Of a stretch of 8,015 bases of DNA, positions 1 to 6,410 are shown in pieces. Source of the stretch: Clostridiales bacterium. GTDB lineage: Bacteria; Bacillota; Clostridia; Christensenellales; Aristaeellaceae. The notes below the pieces were generated by a model, which was not told the origin of the DNA, searched no databases, and worked only from the letters and a program-made list of their open reading frames with translations. The stretch lies in NCBI GenBank assembly GCA_012512355.1, contig JAAZEI010000363.1, positions 1 through 8,015 on the forward strand. Direction: 5' to 3'. How positions within the stretch are numbered: position 1 is the first letter of the stretch; each line of letters starts with the position of its first letter. Position numbers and translations under genes: made by a program.

Positions 1-287
1 CTTCGGTTCAGATTACTGCAAGCCACAACCCTGCAGAGTATAATGGGCTGAAGATAAGCAGGACCAAAGCTCTGCCAGTTGGTTCGGAAACCGGTCTGAA
101 GGAACTTGAGGCCATGGTAAAGAACGACCCCATCGTTGTGTCTGAGAAAAAAGGGTCCATCATCAAAAAAGATGCCAGGACTCCCTATCTCGCATTCCTC
201 AAGCAGTATGCCCCAGACACCTCAAACCTGAACATATCCTTTGACCTCTCCCATGGTATGGCCAATCTTTTGGCTAAATGGTCCTAG
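1..287 (+). pseudogene. Phosphomannomutase/phosphoglucomutase fragment, 3'-truncated (5' end outside window)
   Basis: The frame starting at base 3 reads 94 codons to a TAG at 285-287. It opens with SVQITASHNPAEYNGLKIS, which holds the TASHNP phosphoserine loop of the alpha-D-phosphohexomutase family; the serine codon is at 21-23. These enzymes interconvert hexose 1- and 6-phosphates in the cytoplasm for sugar-nucleotide synthesis. The fragment covers the second half of domain I (SRTKALPVGSETGLKELE) and the first strand of domain II (ISFDLSHGMANLLAK), then ends in WS and stop. Family members run about 450-550 residues. The metal-binding DGDGDR loop, the sugar-binding loop of domain III and the phosphate-binding domain IV are absent, and no continuation is seen in any frame up to 413. 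As it stands it cannot be a working mutase. I infer a truncation by recombination, deletion or possibly assembly joining. The motif assignment is firm; the pseudogene status is inferred. Confidence 0.75.
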
Positions 288-331
288 TATTCTTGTCATA
301 ACAATTGTTTATCAGCCAGCTGCTCGCTTAC

Positions 332-360
332 TTGACCAATCTAGAATTAATGCCTATAAT
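332..360 (+). promoter_or_regulatory. Sigma-70-type promoter for the MarR/exporter operon
   Basis: A -35 box TTGACC (332-337) and a perfect -10 box TATAAT (355-360) are separated by 17 bases, the optimal spacing. Transcription would start near 367, giving a leader of about 47 nt before the repressor start at 414. The match is 11 of 12 to consensus, so the promoter should be strong unless repressed, and two palindromes lie directly downstream of it. Confidence 0.85.
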
Positions 361-391
361 CGTTGCGTTCGCAATCATTGCATCTGCAATG
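361..391 (+). promoter_or_regulatory. Tandem palindromic operators, probable MarR-family binding sites
   Basis: Two inverted repeats follow the -10 box immediately. Site 2 (376-391) is a perfect 16-bp palindrome, CATTGCA-TC-TGCAATG. Site 1 (361-376), CGTTGCG-TT-CGCAATC, matches in the inner five base pairs of each arm. Both share the core TTGC-N4-GCAA and their centres lie 15 bp apart. The core resembles the TTGCC...GGCAA half-sites known for E. coli MarR. Site 1 covers the predicted transcription start (about 367), where a bound dimer would block RNA polymerase. With the MarR-type gene starting 23 bases further on, autorepression is the natural inference. Confidence 0.75.
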
Positions 392-401
392 AATATCAGC
401 C

Positions 402-407
402 AAGGAG
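402..407 (+). promoter_or_regulatory. Ribosome binding site that decides the MarR start codon
   Basis: AAGGAG at 402-407 directly abuts an ATG at 408 but lies six bases before the ATG at 414. A zero-base spacer is not workable, so 414 is the preferred start and the protein begins MPQITRDLN. Confidence 0.8.
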
Positions 408-413
408 ATGACA

Positions 414-854
414 ATGCCCCAAATTACTCGAGACCTTAATATTATTGCCAGGTGCAGTTATCAGTTCCGAACTTGCTTACTATCCAAACACGGAATCAGT
501 GCAGCACAGGCACCCTATATTCTGCATATTTGTTCAAAACCAGGGATGTCACAAGAGCAATTAGCAAACGCTTTAAATGTCAACCCTTCCAACGCAACCC
601 GGCAGCTTTCCCTGCTTGAAAACCAGGGATACATCAAACGTGTGGTTTCACCCCATGACAAGCGTATCATTGAGCTATACCCCACTGAGAAAGGCCGCCA
701 GGCAGCGCCAGTCATCAAGAAGGTAAATCAGCAGTGGCATGATTATTTAACGCAGACCTTTGATCCTGCATCCCTTTTGTCCCTTGAAAATATGCTTGGA
801 AAAATGCGCAGCCTTGCTCTTGAATGGAATGCAAAGGGGGCTGTTTCGCCATGA
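414..854 (+). CDS. MarR-family winged-helix transcriptional repressor
   Basis: This 146-residue protein has the usual MarR length and layout. An N-terminal dimerisation helix is followed by a winged helix-turn-helix: helices around residues 45-70 (MSQEQLANALNVNPSNATRQLSLLE as separate helix and recognition helix), then a wing at about 74-92 with the typical ...RVVSPHDKR.I.LYPTEKG pattern (the D-x-R of the wing is present). A C-terminal dimerisation helix closes the protein. MarR proteins bind palindromic DNA as dimers and release it on binding phenolic or drug-like ligands, or on thiol oxidation. Three cysteines (residues 14, 21, 40) are present, but nothing shows that they sense redox. The start at 414 rests on RBS spacing; an in-frame ATG at 408 would add two residues. 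The stop codon overlaps the start of the next gene (ATGA), which indicates translational coupling. The gene's place ahead of an exporter pair and behind tandem palindromes suggests that it represses its own operon. Confidence 0.93.
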   Translation: MPQITRDLNIIARCSYQFRTCLLSKHGISAAQAPYILHICSKPGMSQEQLANALNVNPSNATRQLSLLENQGYIKRVVSPHDKRIIELYPTEKGRQAAPVIKKVNQQWHDYLTQTFDPASLLSLENMLGKMRSLALEWNAKGAVSP

Positions 855-2578
855 ATACTCTCCTACAGTATCTGAAGCCTCATAAAGGCGCCATGATTCT
901 AACTGTTTCTGTGAAATTTTTTGCAACGATGATGGACCTGATTATCCCATCCATCCTGGCCAAAATCATAGATGATGCTGTTCCTAAAAACGAACCGAGG
1001 CTGATTTATCAATGGGGCGCTGTCATGATACTATGTGCGGTGCTTTCCATCATCAGTAATATATTTGCCAACCGCAATGCGGCTGTCACTTCCGGGAAAA
1101 TTACACAGAAGCTTCGGCATGATTTGTTTTCACGGGTCAGCTATCTGTCCGCGCAGCAGCTGGATGGGCTGACGCAATCTTCCGCCGTATCCCGTTTGAC
1201 TTCCGACACTTATTATATCAATCAATTTTTAAACCGAACACAGCGCATGGGCGTCAGAGCGCCTCTATTGCTGATTGGCGGTCTGATCATGACTTTAACG
1301 CTGGATTTTAGGCTGACGCTGGTATTGGTATTTACCTTGCCATTCATTTCTATCATTGTCTACCAGATTACAAAAAAAAGCATCCCTATTTACAGGAAAC
1401 AGCAGAGGGTCCTTGATGACCTTATTCGAGTCATGCAAGAGAACATTGCAGGTGTGCGCATCATCAAAGCTTTATCAAAAACCCAGCACGAACAGGAACG
1501 GTTTGACAAGGTCAATGTCAGGCTTGCAGATACAGGCCAGAAAGCACGCCGCATTTCAGCTTTAAGCAGCCCTCTGACAAGTGTTACCCTTAATTTGGGC
1601 CTCACTTTGGTAATACTGGCAGGTGCATATATGGTTCATCAAGGGCTGTCCACAACAGGAACTATCATCGCCTTTCTGAATTATTTTACTTTGATCTCAA
1701 TGGCAATGATGGGTATTACCCGCATCTTTATTATGTTTTCACGAGGCCTTTCTTCTGCAGGAAGAGTAGCTGAGATTCTACAGCTTCCTGAGGATTTAAA
1801 AACAATAAAGCAGGATCATCCTCTATCAACGGATAAATATCTCAGCTTCGAGGAAGTGAGTTTTAGTTACAGCAATATCGATGACAATCTCAAAGACATT
1901 CATTTCTCACTTGCCCGCGGTGAAACCATGGGCATCATCGGTGCTACCGGCAGTGGCAAAACAACACTTATTAATTTGATGCTGCGTCTTTATGATGCCA
2001 ATAAAGGCAGAATCTTCATCAAAGGCAGAGACATAAAGACCATGTCCACAGAAGATTTACGCTCCTCTGTCGGAGTTGTCTTTCAAAATGACTTTATAAT
2101 CGCCGGTACCATTCGAGATAACATACGTTATTATCGAGATATCTCGGATGAACATATATGGCAAGCAGTCCAGGATGCACAAGCGGCTCCTTTCATCCGT
2201 GAAACAGGTGAGGGACTGGACTATAGGGTCGCCCAAAAAGGAAACAACCTTTCGGGTGGGCAAAAACAGCGCATTCTTATCGCGCGTGCTTTGGCAGGAA
2301 AACCGGAACTACTGATATTCGATGACAGTTCCTCTGCCCTTGACTATCGCACCGATGCCGCACTTCGCAAAGCACTCAAAAAAAATTATCAGGACACAAC
2401 CACCATTATCATTGCCCAGCGTGTTTCCTCCATCATGGGCACAGATCATATTATGGTATTGGAAGATGGACGACAGATTGGTTATGGTCGTCACGAAGAA
2501 CTGCTAAAATCGAATCCTGTTTACCGGGATATCGCATCCACACAAATGGGAGTGGAAGGTGGTGCTTTGATTGACTAA
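851..2578 (+). CDS. Heterodimeric ABC multidrug exporter, first half (degenerate-site subunit, BmrC/LmrC/TM287-like)
   Basis: From the ATG at 851 this is a 575-residue half-transporter with an N-terminal six-helix exporter domain (about residues 14-300) and a C-terminal ATPase domain. Visible ATPase motifs are the A-loop Tyr340, Walker A GATGSGKT (364-371), Q-loop Gln412, a canonical LSGGQ signature (467-471), Walker B LLIFDD (487-492) and the switch region IIIAQR with Gln523. Two catalytic positions are non-canonical: Asp492 replaces the usual Glu after Walker B, and Gln523 replaces the switch His. This is the pattern of the degenerate-site partner in asymmetric exporters such as BmrC and TM287. 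The longer ORF from 824 is rejected because the 851 start overlaps the MarR stop as ATGA and has AAAGGGGG at 833-840. The protein would sit in the cytoplasmic membrane and act only with the next gene's product, moving hydrophobic or drug-like substrates outward. The substrate is not deducible. Confidence 0.95.
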   Translation: MNTLLQYLKPHKGAMILTVSVKFFATMMDLIIPSILAKIIDDAVPKNEPRLIYQWGAVMILCAVLSIISNIFANRNAAVTSGKITQKLRHDLFSRVSYLSAQQLDGLTQSSAVSRLTSDTYYINQFLNRTQRMGVRAPLLLIGGLIMTLTLDFRLTLVLVFTLPFISIIVYQITKKSIPIYRKQQRVLDDLIRVMQENIAGVRIIKALSKTQHEQERFDKVNVRLADTGQKARRISALSSPLTSVTLNLGLTLVILAGAYMVHQGLSTTGTIIAFLNYFTLISMAMMGITRIFIMFSRGLSSAGRVAEILQLPEDLKTIKQDHPLSTDKYLSFEEVSFSYSNIDDNLKDIHFSLARGETMGIIGATGSGKTTLINLMLRLYDANKGRIFIKGRDIKTMSTEDLRSSVGVVFQNDFIIAGTIRDNIRYYRDISDEHIWQAVQDAQAAPFIRETGEGLDYRVAQKGNNLSGGQKQRILIARALAGKPELLIFDDSSSALDYRTDAALRKALKKNYQDTTTIIIAQRVSSIMGTDHIMVLEDGRQIGYGRHEELLKSNPVYRDIASTQMGVEGGALID

Positions 2579-4373
2579 ACCTCAAAACACTGCTTTTAAG
2601 CGTTCCGACACCGGTCAGCCGATCTTGAAAACTTCCCGTTTGATCTTGCTCAAAAGAATGTGGAAATATCTTGGCCATTACCGCAAGCTATTGATGCTCG
2701 CGATGCTGCTGCTGGTATTGACAAACGCCTTGTCGCTTGTAGGACCTAAACTATCAGGTCTGGCTATCGATGCGATTGGCATCAAAAAAGGACAGGCCAA
2801 CTTTGAAAGAGTCTTTTTATTCTCTAGCCTCATGGCAATATCTTACATAGGCTCTGCCTTTTTTAGTTATCTTTTAAATAGAGTTACCGTGAAGCTTACG
2901 CGCAATACAACCTACAAAATGCGAAAAGATGTATTTGACAAGCTTGTCAGCCTTCCCGTGGGTTTTTTTGACCAGCATCAGGCAGGAGATCTTATCAGTG
3001 TACTTTCCTACGACGTGGATACAGTCAACGAAAGCCTCTCAACAGATTTCCTGCAGATCCTCAACAGCGTCCTGACAGTCACCGTGTCTCTTGTTTTTAT
3101 GCTGACCATCCAACCCCTGCTTGTGAGTATTTTTGCAGTAACCGTCCCTCTCACCATCATTTACACCAGATGGATTACTAAGAGAACAAAGCCAATGTTC
3201 AGAAGACGTTCTGCAAAATTGGGAGAACTGAATGGCTTTATGGAGGAAATGATTTCAGGCCAAAAGACTACCAAAGTTTATGGCCGGGAAGATGAAGTCA
3301 TCAGAGAGTTTGATGATATCAACGCTCAAGCTGTTGAAGCTTATACGACCAGTGAGTACTATGGCACCATGGTAGGACCTTCTGTCAACTTTATTAATAA
3401 TATGTCTCTGGCTGTCATCAGCGTTTTCGGCTCTTTATTGTTCCTTGCTGGTCGAGTCGGTTTGGGAGATATCTCTTCCTTTATTCAGTATTCGAGGAAA
3501 TTTTCCGGCCCCATTAATGAGACAGCCAGCATACTGGGTGAACTGCAAAGCGCCTTCGCAGCTGCTGAGCGTGTTTTCAAATTAATAGACCAGAAAGAAG
3601 AAAAGCCTGATGCAGAAAATGCGCATCGTCTCAATCAGGTAAACGGAGACGTCGCGCTGCAGCATATCAATTTCAGCTATTTACCAGGAAAACCCATTAT
3701 TCAGAACTTCAATATGCATGCCAAACCCGGCTCACTCACAGCTATTGTAGGTCAAACAGGAGCCGGAAAGACAACCCTTATCAATTTGCTCATGCGATTT
3801 TATGATATCGACAGCGGGCAAATACTTGTAGATTCACAGGATATTTATCACCTTACACGAGAAAGTCTCAGAAAAGCTTTTACGATGGTCCTTCAGGATT
3901 CATGGTTGTTCTATGGTACTGTTTTTGAGAATATTGCCTATTCCAAGCCCAATGCCAGCAAAGAAGAAGTAGAAAACGTTGCCCGCACAGCCAAAATGCA
4001 TAGTTTTATTACAAAGTTACCCAAAGGTTATGATACGATGATTGGCGATGACGGTGTCCCTATATCAAAAGGGCAAAAACAATTGTTAACGATTGCACGG
4101 GCTATGCTGTCAGATGCTCCCATGCTGATACTCGATGAGGCAACTTCCAATGTCGATACCCAGACAGAGCGGCAAATACAGGCTGCAATGCGCGAACTCA
4201 TGGCAGGGCGCACTGCTTTTGTCATAGCGCACCGTTTGTCCACCATTGAAAACGCAGATAACATTTTAGTCATGGAAGATGGCAATATCGTCGAACAAGG
4301 TCAGCATGCAGAATTGATGAACAAAAACGGATTTTATGCCAGGCTATACAAAGCCCAGTTTGAAGTGAGCTAA
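2571..4373 (+). CDS. Heterodimeric ABC multidrug exporter, second half (catalytic-site subunit, BmrD/LmrD/TM288-like)
   Basis: This 600-residue half-transporter starts at TTG 2571, eight bases after AGGTGG (2557-2562), inside the last codons of the preceding gene (8-nt overlap). Its N-terminal extension of about 35 polar and basic residues precedes TM1, as is common for the second partner of such pairs. Six membrane segments lie between about residues 38 and 310. ATPase motifs are the A-loop Tyr370, Walker A GQTGAGKT (394-401), Q-loop Gln442, signature ISKGQ (498-502), Walker B MLILDE (518-523) with the catalytic Glu523, and switch His554. The signature is altered (SKGQ for SGGQ) while the Glu and His are intact, the mirror image of the first subunit. 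The altered signature would face the partner's Asp/Gln site, so one ATP site is canonical and one degenerate. No internal ATG fits better than the TTG: the first is at residue 30, too close to TM1. Substrate unknown; a drug or toxic metabolite is inferred from the MarR context. Confidence 0.95.
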   Translation: MTKPQNTAFKRSDTGQPILKTSRLILLKRMWKYLGHYRKLLMLAMLLLVLTNALSLVGPKLSGLAIDAIGIKKGQANFERVFLFSSLMAISYIGSAFFSYLLNRVTVKLTRNTTYKMRKDVFDKLVSLPVGFFDQHQAGDLISVLSYDVDTVNESLSTDFLQILNSVLTVTVSLVFMLTIQPLLVSIFAVTVPLTIIYTRWITKRTKPMFRRRSAKLGELNGFMEEMISGQKTTKVYGREDEVIREFDDINAQAVEAYTTSEYYGTMVGPSVNFINNMSLAVISVFGSLLFLAGRVGLGDISSFIQYSRKFSGPINETASILGELQSAFAAAERVFKLIDQKEEKPDAENAHRLNQVNGDVALQHINFSYLPGKPIIQNFNMHAKPGSLTAIVGQTGAGKTTLINLLMRFYDIDSGQILVDSQDIYHLTRESLRKAFTMVLQDSWLFYGTVFENIAYSKPNASKEEVENVARTAKMHSFITKLPKGYDTMIGDDGVPISKGQKQLLTIARAMLSDAPMLILDEATSNVDTQTERQIQAAMRELMAGRTAFVIAHRLSTIENADNILVMEDGNIVEQGQHAELMNKNGFYARLYKAQFEVS

Positions 4374-4388
4374 CATGGAGACATGTTA
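4371..4388. repeat. Perfect 18-bp inverted repeat between exporter and importer operons
   Basis: TAACATG-GAGA-CATGTTA has seven-base arms and a four-base centre. It begins on the exporter stop codon (TAA 4371-4373) and ends in the zone where a -35 box would sit for the TATAAT at 4408-4413. As RNA it would be a weak A/U-rich stem with a GNRA-type GAGA loop and no immediate U-tract, so it is a poor terminator. As DNA it could be a regulator site for the importer operon. The symmetry is seen; the function is inferred. Confidence 0.55.
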
Positions 4389-4413
4389 TTGAACTGCTGA
4401 TTTTGGGTATAAT
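4385..4413 (+). promoter_or_regulatory. Candidate promoter of the importer operon
   Basis: A perfect TATAAT lies at 4408-4413, inside the perfect 12-bp AT palindrome 4409-4420 except for its first base. No good -35 exists: the hexamer at 17-base spacing is GTTATT (4385-4390), and TTGAAC (4389-4394) is only 13 bases away. The start would fall near 4420, giving a leader of about 65 nt. A good -10 with a poor -35 that overlaps the inverted repeat suggests a promoter needing an activator or controlled by a bound regulator. Confidence 0.5.
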
Positions 4414-4473
4414 TAATTATTCACAGGTTGACACGCAAGGCTGCTTAATAACCGTGTTGGTCATAGAAAGATC

Positions 4474-4479
4474 AGGAGG
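4474..4479 (+). promoter_or_regulatory. Ribosome binding site of the substrate-binding protein gene
   Basis: A full AGGAGG lies five bases before the ATG at 4485. It is the strongest Shine-Dalgarno sequence in the window, consistent with high expression of a binding protein relative to the other transporter parts. Confidence 0.85.
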
Positions 4480-4484
4480 AAATT

Positions 4485-6236
4485 ATGTCTAAAAAAACAT
4501 GGTCTACCATTTTAGTTGTAGTTTTAATCATCGCAGCGGCAGTTGGTATTTATTTTGCCACCAGACCGGCTGCAGATACCCCACCGGTGGAAACCGCGGA
4601 ACCAATTGTGACAGAAACTGCTATGCCAACAGATGAAGTTACATCCTCTCCTAGCGCAGAGCTCACACCTGAGCCTTCTCTCGAACCTCAGGCGGCTGTA
4701 ACTGAAACCCTTTCAAGCAATTCTGCTCAAGAGGAAACCGCACAGCCTTTGGCTGATGTTTTAGTGGCAGCGGATGAAAAAGCCCAGGAACTATCCTCTT
4801 CTGTGGAAAAAAGTACAGAGGATCTAAAAGCTTCCGGCGAAGCGATTGTTGATGGGATGGAAGACAAAGCAAAAGCCGCCAAAGACTCCATAGACCAAAC
4901 GATAGCAGATATCAAAGAAAAGTCTGATGTCGTAATCGCTGATACCAAAGAAAAAGTTGATGGAGTGTCACAGAATACTGAGGATAAACTCCAAGCTGCT
5001 GAGGATACAGCAGATGAAGCGCTGCGTGCGCTTTCAATGGATGGCCAAAAGGTAAAAGCGAGCATCTGGCACACTTTTACCAAAGATCAGGAGCAGTTTC
5101 TTGAAAAAACAGTGGCAGACTTTAATGCTGCACATGAAAACTACGAAATCGTACTGCTCAGCCAGCCTTACGAAGACTTTCTTGGCAGCGTTCGCAGTGC
5201 AGTAGTAGAAGGCATTGGGCCTGACATTATTTTCAACTATGCTTCCGAGGCTGCCGGCTATGTAAAACCAGGCCTGGTCGCAGATCTTGGGCAATATATC
5301 TACGACGATGAAATCGGGATTAAAGATTTTGAAGGTTCTCTTGTTGATGGCGTCATGAACGGCGAAGTCAAAGCCTTTGAAGACGGACTGATCCACTATC
5401 TGCCAGCCTACACCACCGGCCCCATTTTTTTCTATAACAAAACCCTCTTTGAAGAGCTGGATCTGAGTGTCCCCACCACCTGGGAAGAAATGGAAAAAGC
5501 AGCCAAAGTAATCTACGATGCAAAAGGCATTGCAATTGCAGGTTTTGATGACATCACAGACATCGTACAGATGCTCATCATGGAAACCCCCGATGGTGGT
5601 TATATCGATGTTTCAAACCAGCAGGTGCTCTTTGATACACCTGAAGTCAGAGCCAAGCTCGAATGGCTTGTTGACATGGTCGAAAAAGGATATTTCCGTC
5701 TAAAGCCCACCGGCAATTACTTCTCCGAAGACTTCAACTCAGGCATTGTAGCGGGCTTTATTGGTTCCTCGGCAGGCTATCCTTATATTACACCGGCTGA
5801 TGGGAAATTCGAATTTGCCATGGCGCCTATTCCGGCTCAAACATGGTTCCCCTCTTGGAATCGCGGACCCATCGTGTTCTACTACAAAGACGATGCGCGC
5901 GCTCAGGCCGCCTATGAGTTTGTGAAGTACTTCATCTCCCCTGAAGTAAACGCAGGCTGGACAAAGTCAGTTGTAGCCCTGGCACCCTACAGCTGGACCA
6001 AAGATAATGATGCTTACAAATCATTCCTTGCCCAGGATACCCTGGAAGCGCAGGCCCTCCAGGCAGTGGAGGCCAACCTTTCTGTCGCAGGCTCCCTGCC
6101 GGCAGTTCAGGGCGCCAATGTGGTGCGAAATGCCATCAAAACTGCTGTAGAAAAAGCCGCCCTTGGTGATATGAGCGTTGATGAAGCCTGGACAGAGGCA
6201 GTTACGATTTCCAACGCCGCACTCAAAGACGAGTAA
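4485..6236 (+). CDS. ABC sugar-type substrate-binding protein with N-terminal membrane anchor and coiled-coil stalk
   Basis: This 583-residue protein has four parts. Residues 1-26 are a basic start (MSKKTW) followed by a hydrophobic helix. Residues 27-92 form a Pro/Thr/Glu/Ser-rich linker (repeated TPEPS/EP motifs). Residues 97-184 form a charged helix that splits into eight consecutive 11-residue units. Residues 191-583 are a family 1/UgpB-MalE-like extracellular solute-binding fold (KASIWHTFTKDQEQFLEKTV; PAYTTGPIFFYNKTLFEELDLSVPTTWEEM across 307-336; a C-terminal hinge with AAYEFVKYFISPEVNAGW). The binding domain alone matches the usual family size of about 400, so the first 190 residues are extra. 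There is no cysteine anywhere, so it cannot be a lipoprotein as most Gram-positive binding proteins are. The N-terminal helix either stays as an anchor or is cleaved after the FATRPAA region. The gene precedes a MalK/UgpC ATPase, so uptake of a sugar, oligosaccharide or glycerophosphate-type solute is likely. The exact ligand cannot be read from sequence. Confidence 0.92.
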   Translation: MSKKTWSTILVVVLIIAAAVGIYFATRPAADTPPVETAEPIVTETAMPTDEVTSSPSAELTPEPSLEPQAAVTETLSSNSAQEETAQPLADVLVAADEKAQELSSSVEKSTEDLKASGEAIVDGMEDKAKAAKDSIDQTIADIKEKSDVVIADTKEKVDGVSQNTEDKLQAAEDTADEALRALSMDGQKVKASIWHTFTKDQEQFLEKTVADFNAAHENYEIVLLSQPYEDFLGSVRSAVVEGIGPDIIFNYASEAAGYVKPGLVADLGQYIYDDEIGIKDFEGSLVDGVMNGEVKAFEDGLIHYLPAYTTGPIFFYNKTLFEELDLSVPTTWEEMEKAAKVIYDAKGIAIAGFDDITDIVQMLIMETPDGGYIDVSNQQVLFDTPEVRAKLEWLVDMVEKGYFRLKPTGNYFSEDFNSGIVAGFIGSSAGYPYITPADGKFEFAMAPIPAQTWFPSWNRGPIVFYYKDDARAQAAYEFVKYFISPEVNAGWTKSVVALAPYSWTKDNDAYKSFLAQDTLEAQALQAVEANLSVAGSLPAVQGANVVRNAIKTAVEKAALGDMSVDEAWTEAVTISNAALKDE

Positions 6237-6251
6237 TACCGTCATGGTAAG

Positions 6252-6290
6252 ACAAGAGGCTGTGCAGCTTGCACAGCCTCTTGTTTTCCT
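6252..6290 (+). terminator. Strong intrinsic terminator between binding-protein and ATPase genes
   Basis: ACAAGAGGCTGTGCA (6252-6266) and TGCACAGCCTCTTGT (6270-6284) are perfectly complementary 15-base arms around a GCT loop. They are followed by TTTTCCT with four T's from 6284. It lies 15 bases after the binding-protein stop. The T-tract is short, so partial read-through into the ATPase gene is plausible. The minus strand lacks a T-tract after the stem, so it acts on + transcripts only. Placement after the binding protein is a common way to make it in excess of the other transporter subunits. Confidence 0.88.
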
Positions 6291-6297
6291 CTATACT
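6269..6297 (+). promoter_or_regulatory. Possible weak promoter for the ATPase and permease genes, overlapping the terminator
   Basis: TTGCAC (6269-6274) and TATACT (6292-6297) are 17 bases apart. The -10 matches five of six consensus bases, the -35 only three. The -35 lies in the terminator's 3' arm. Transcription would begin near 6304, about 107 nt before the ATPase start. It may instead be chance, with downstream expression by read-through. Confidence 0.3.
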
Positions 6298-6410
6298 GCA
6301 GATGAAAAACATCGAGTTCTCACTCCTTTGGGCTAACCTTTTTACAACCAACAGAAGAACGATTGCCCGAGGAAATAAATCAAAAAGTATACGAAGCGGA
6401 GTGATATACC

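Noticed and set aside
300..309. AACAATTGTT palindrome upstream of the MarR promoter
   Set aside because: A 10-bp AT-rich palindrome is common by chance, it lies upstream of the -35 box, and it does not share the TTGC-N4-GCAA core.
408..413. ATG at 408 as MarR start
   Set aside because: It directly abuts AAGGAG with no spacer; the ATG at 414 has a six-base spacer.
824..850. In-frame ATG at 824 giving a nine-residue longer first exporter subunit
   Set aside because: The ATG at 851 has a better-placed ribosome binding site and the typical ATGA overlap with the MarR stop; the extra residues (MECKGGCFA) resemble nothing in exporter N-termini.
4371..4404. The 18-bp inverted repeat as an intrinsic terminator of the exporter operon
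   Set aside because: The seven-base A/T-rich stem is weak and the nearest T-run (TTTT 4401-4404) is 12 bases beyond it, too far for intrinsic termination.
4428..4433. Perfect TTGACA as a -35 box for the binding-protein gene
   Set aside because: No acceptable -10 hexamer lies 16-18 bases downstream (the region reads ACCGTG); TTAATA is only 11 bases away.
4774..5037. DNA-level tandem repeat encoding the coiled coil
   Set aside because: The 11-residue periodicity is in residue character only; the 33-base units are not similar enough at the nucleotide level to be a recent repeat.
4727..5396. Two minus-strand open frames opposite the binding protein (4727-5083 and 5034-5396)
   Set aside because: They lie wholly inside a clear coding gene, resemble no known protein, and reflect its codon pattern on the opposite strand.
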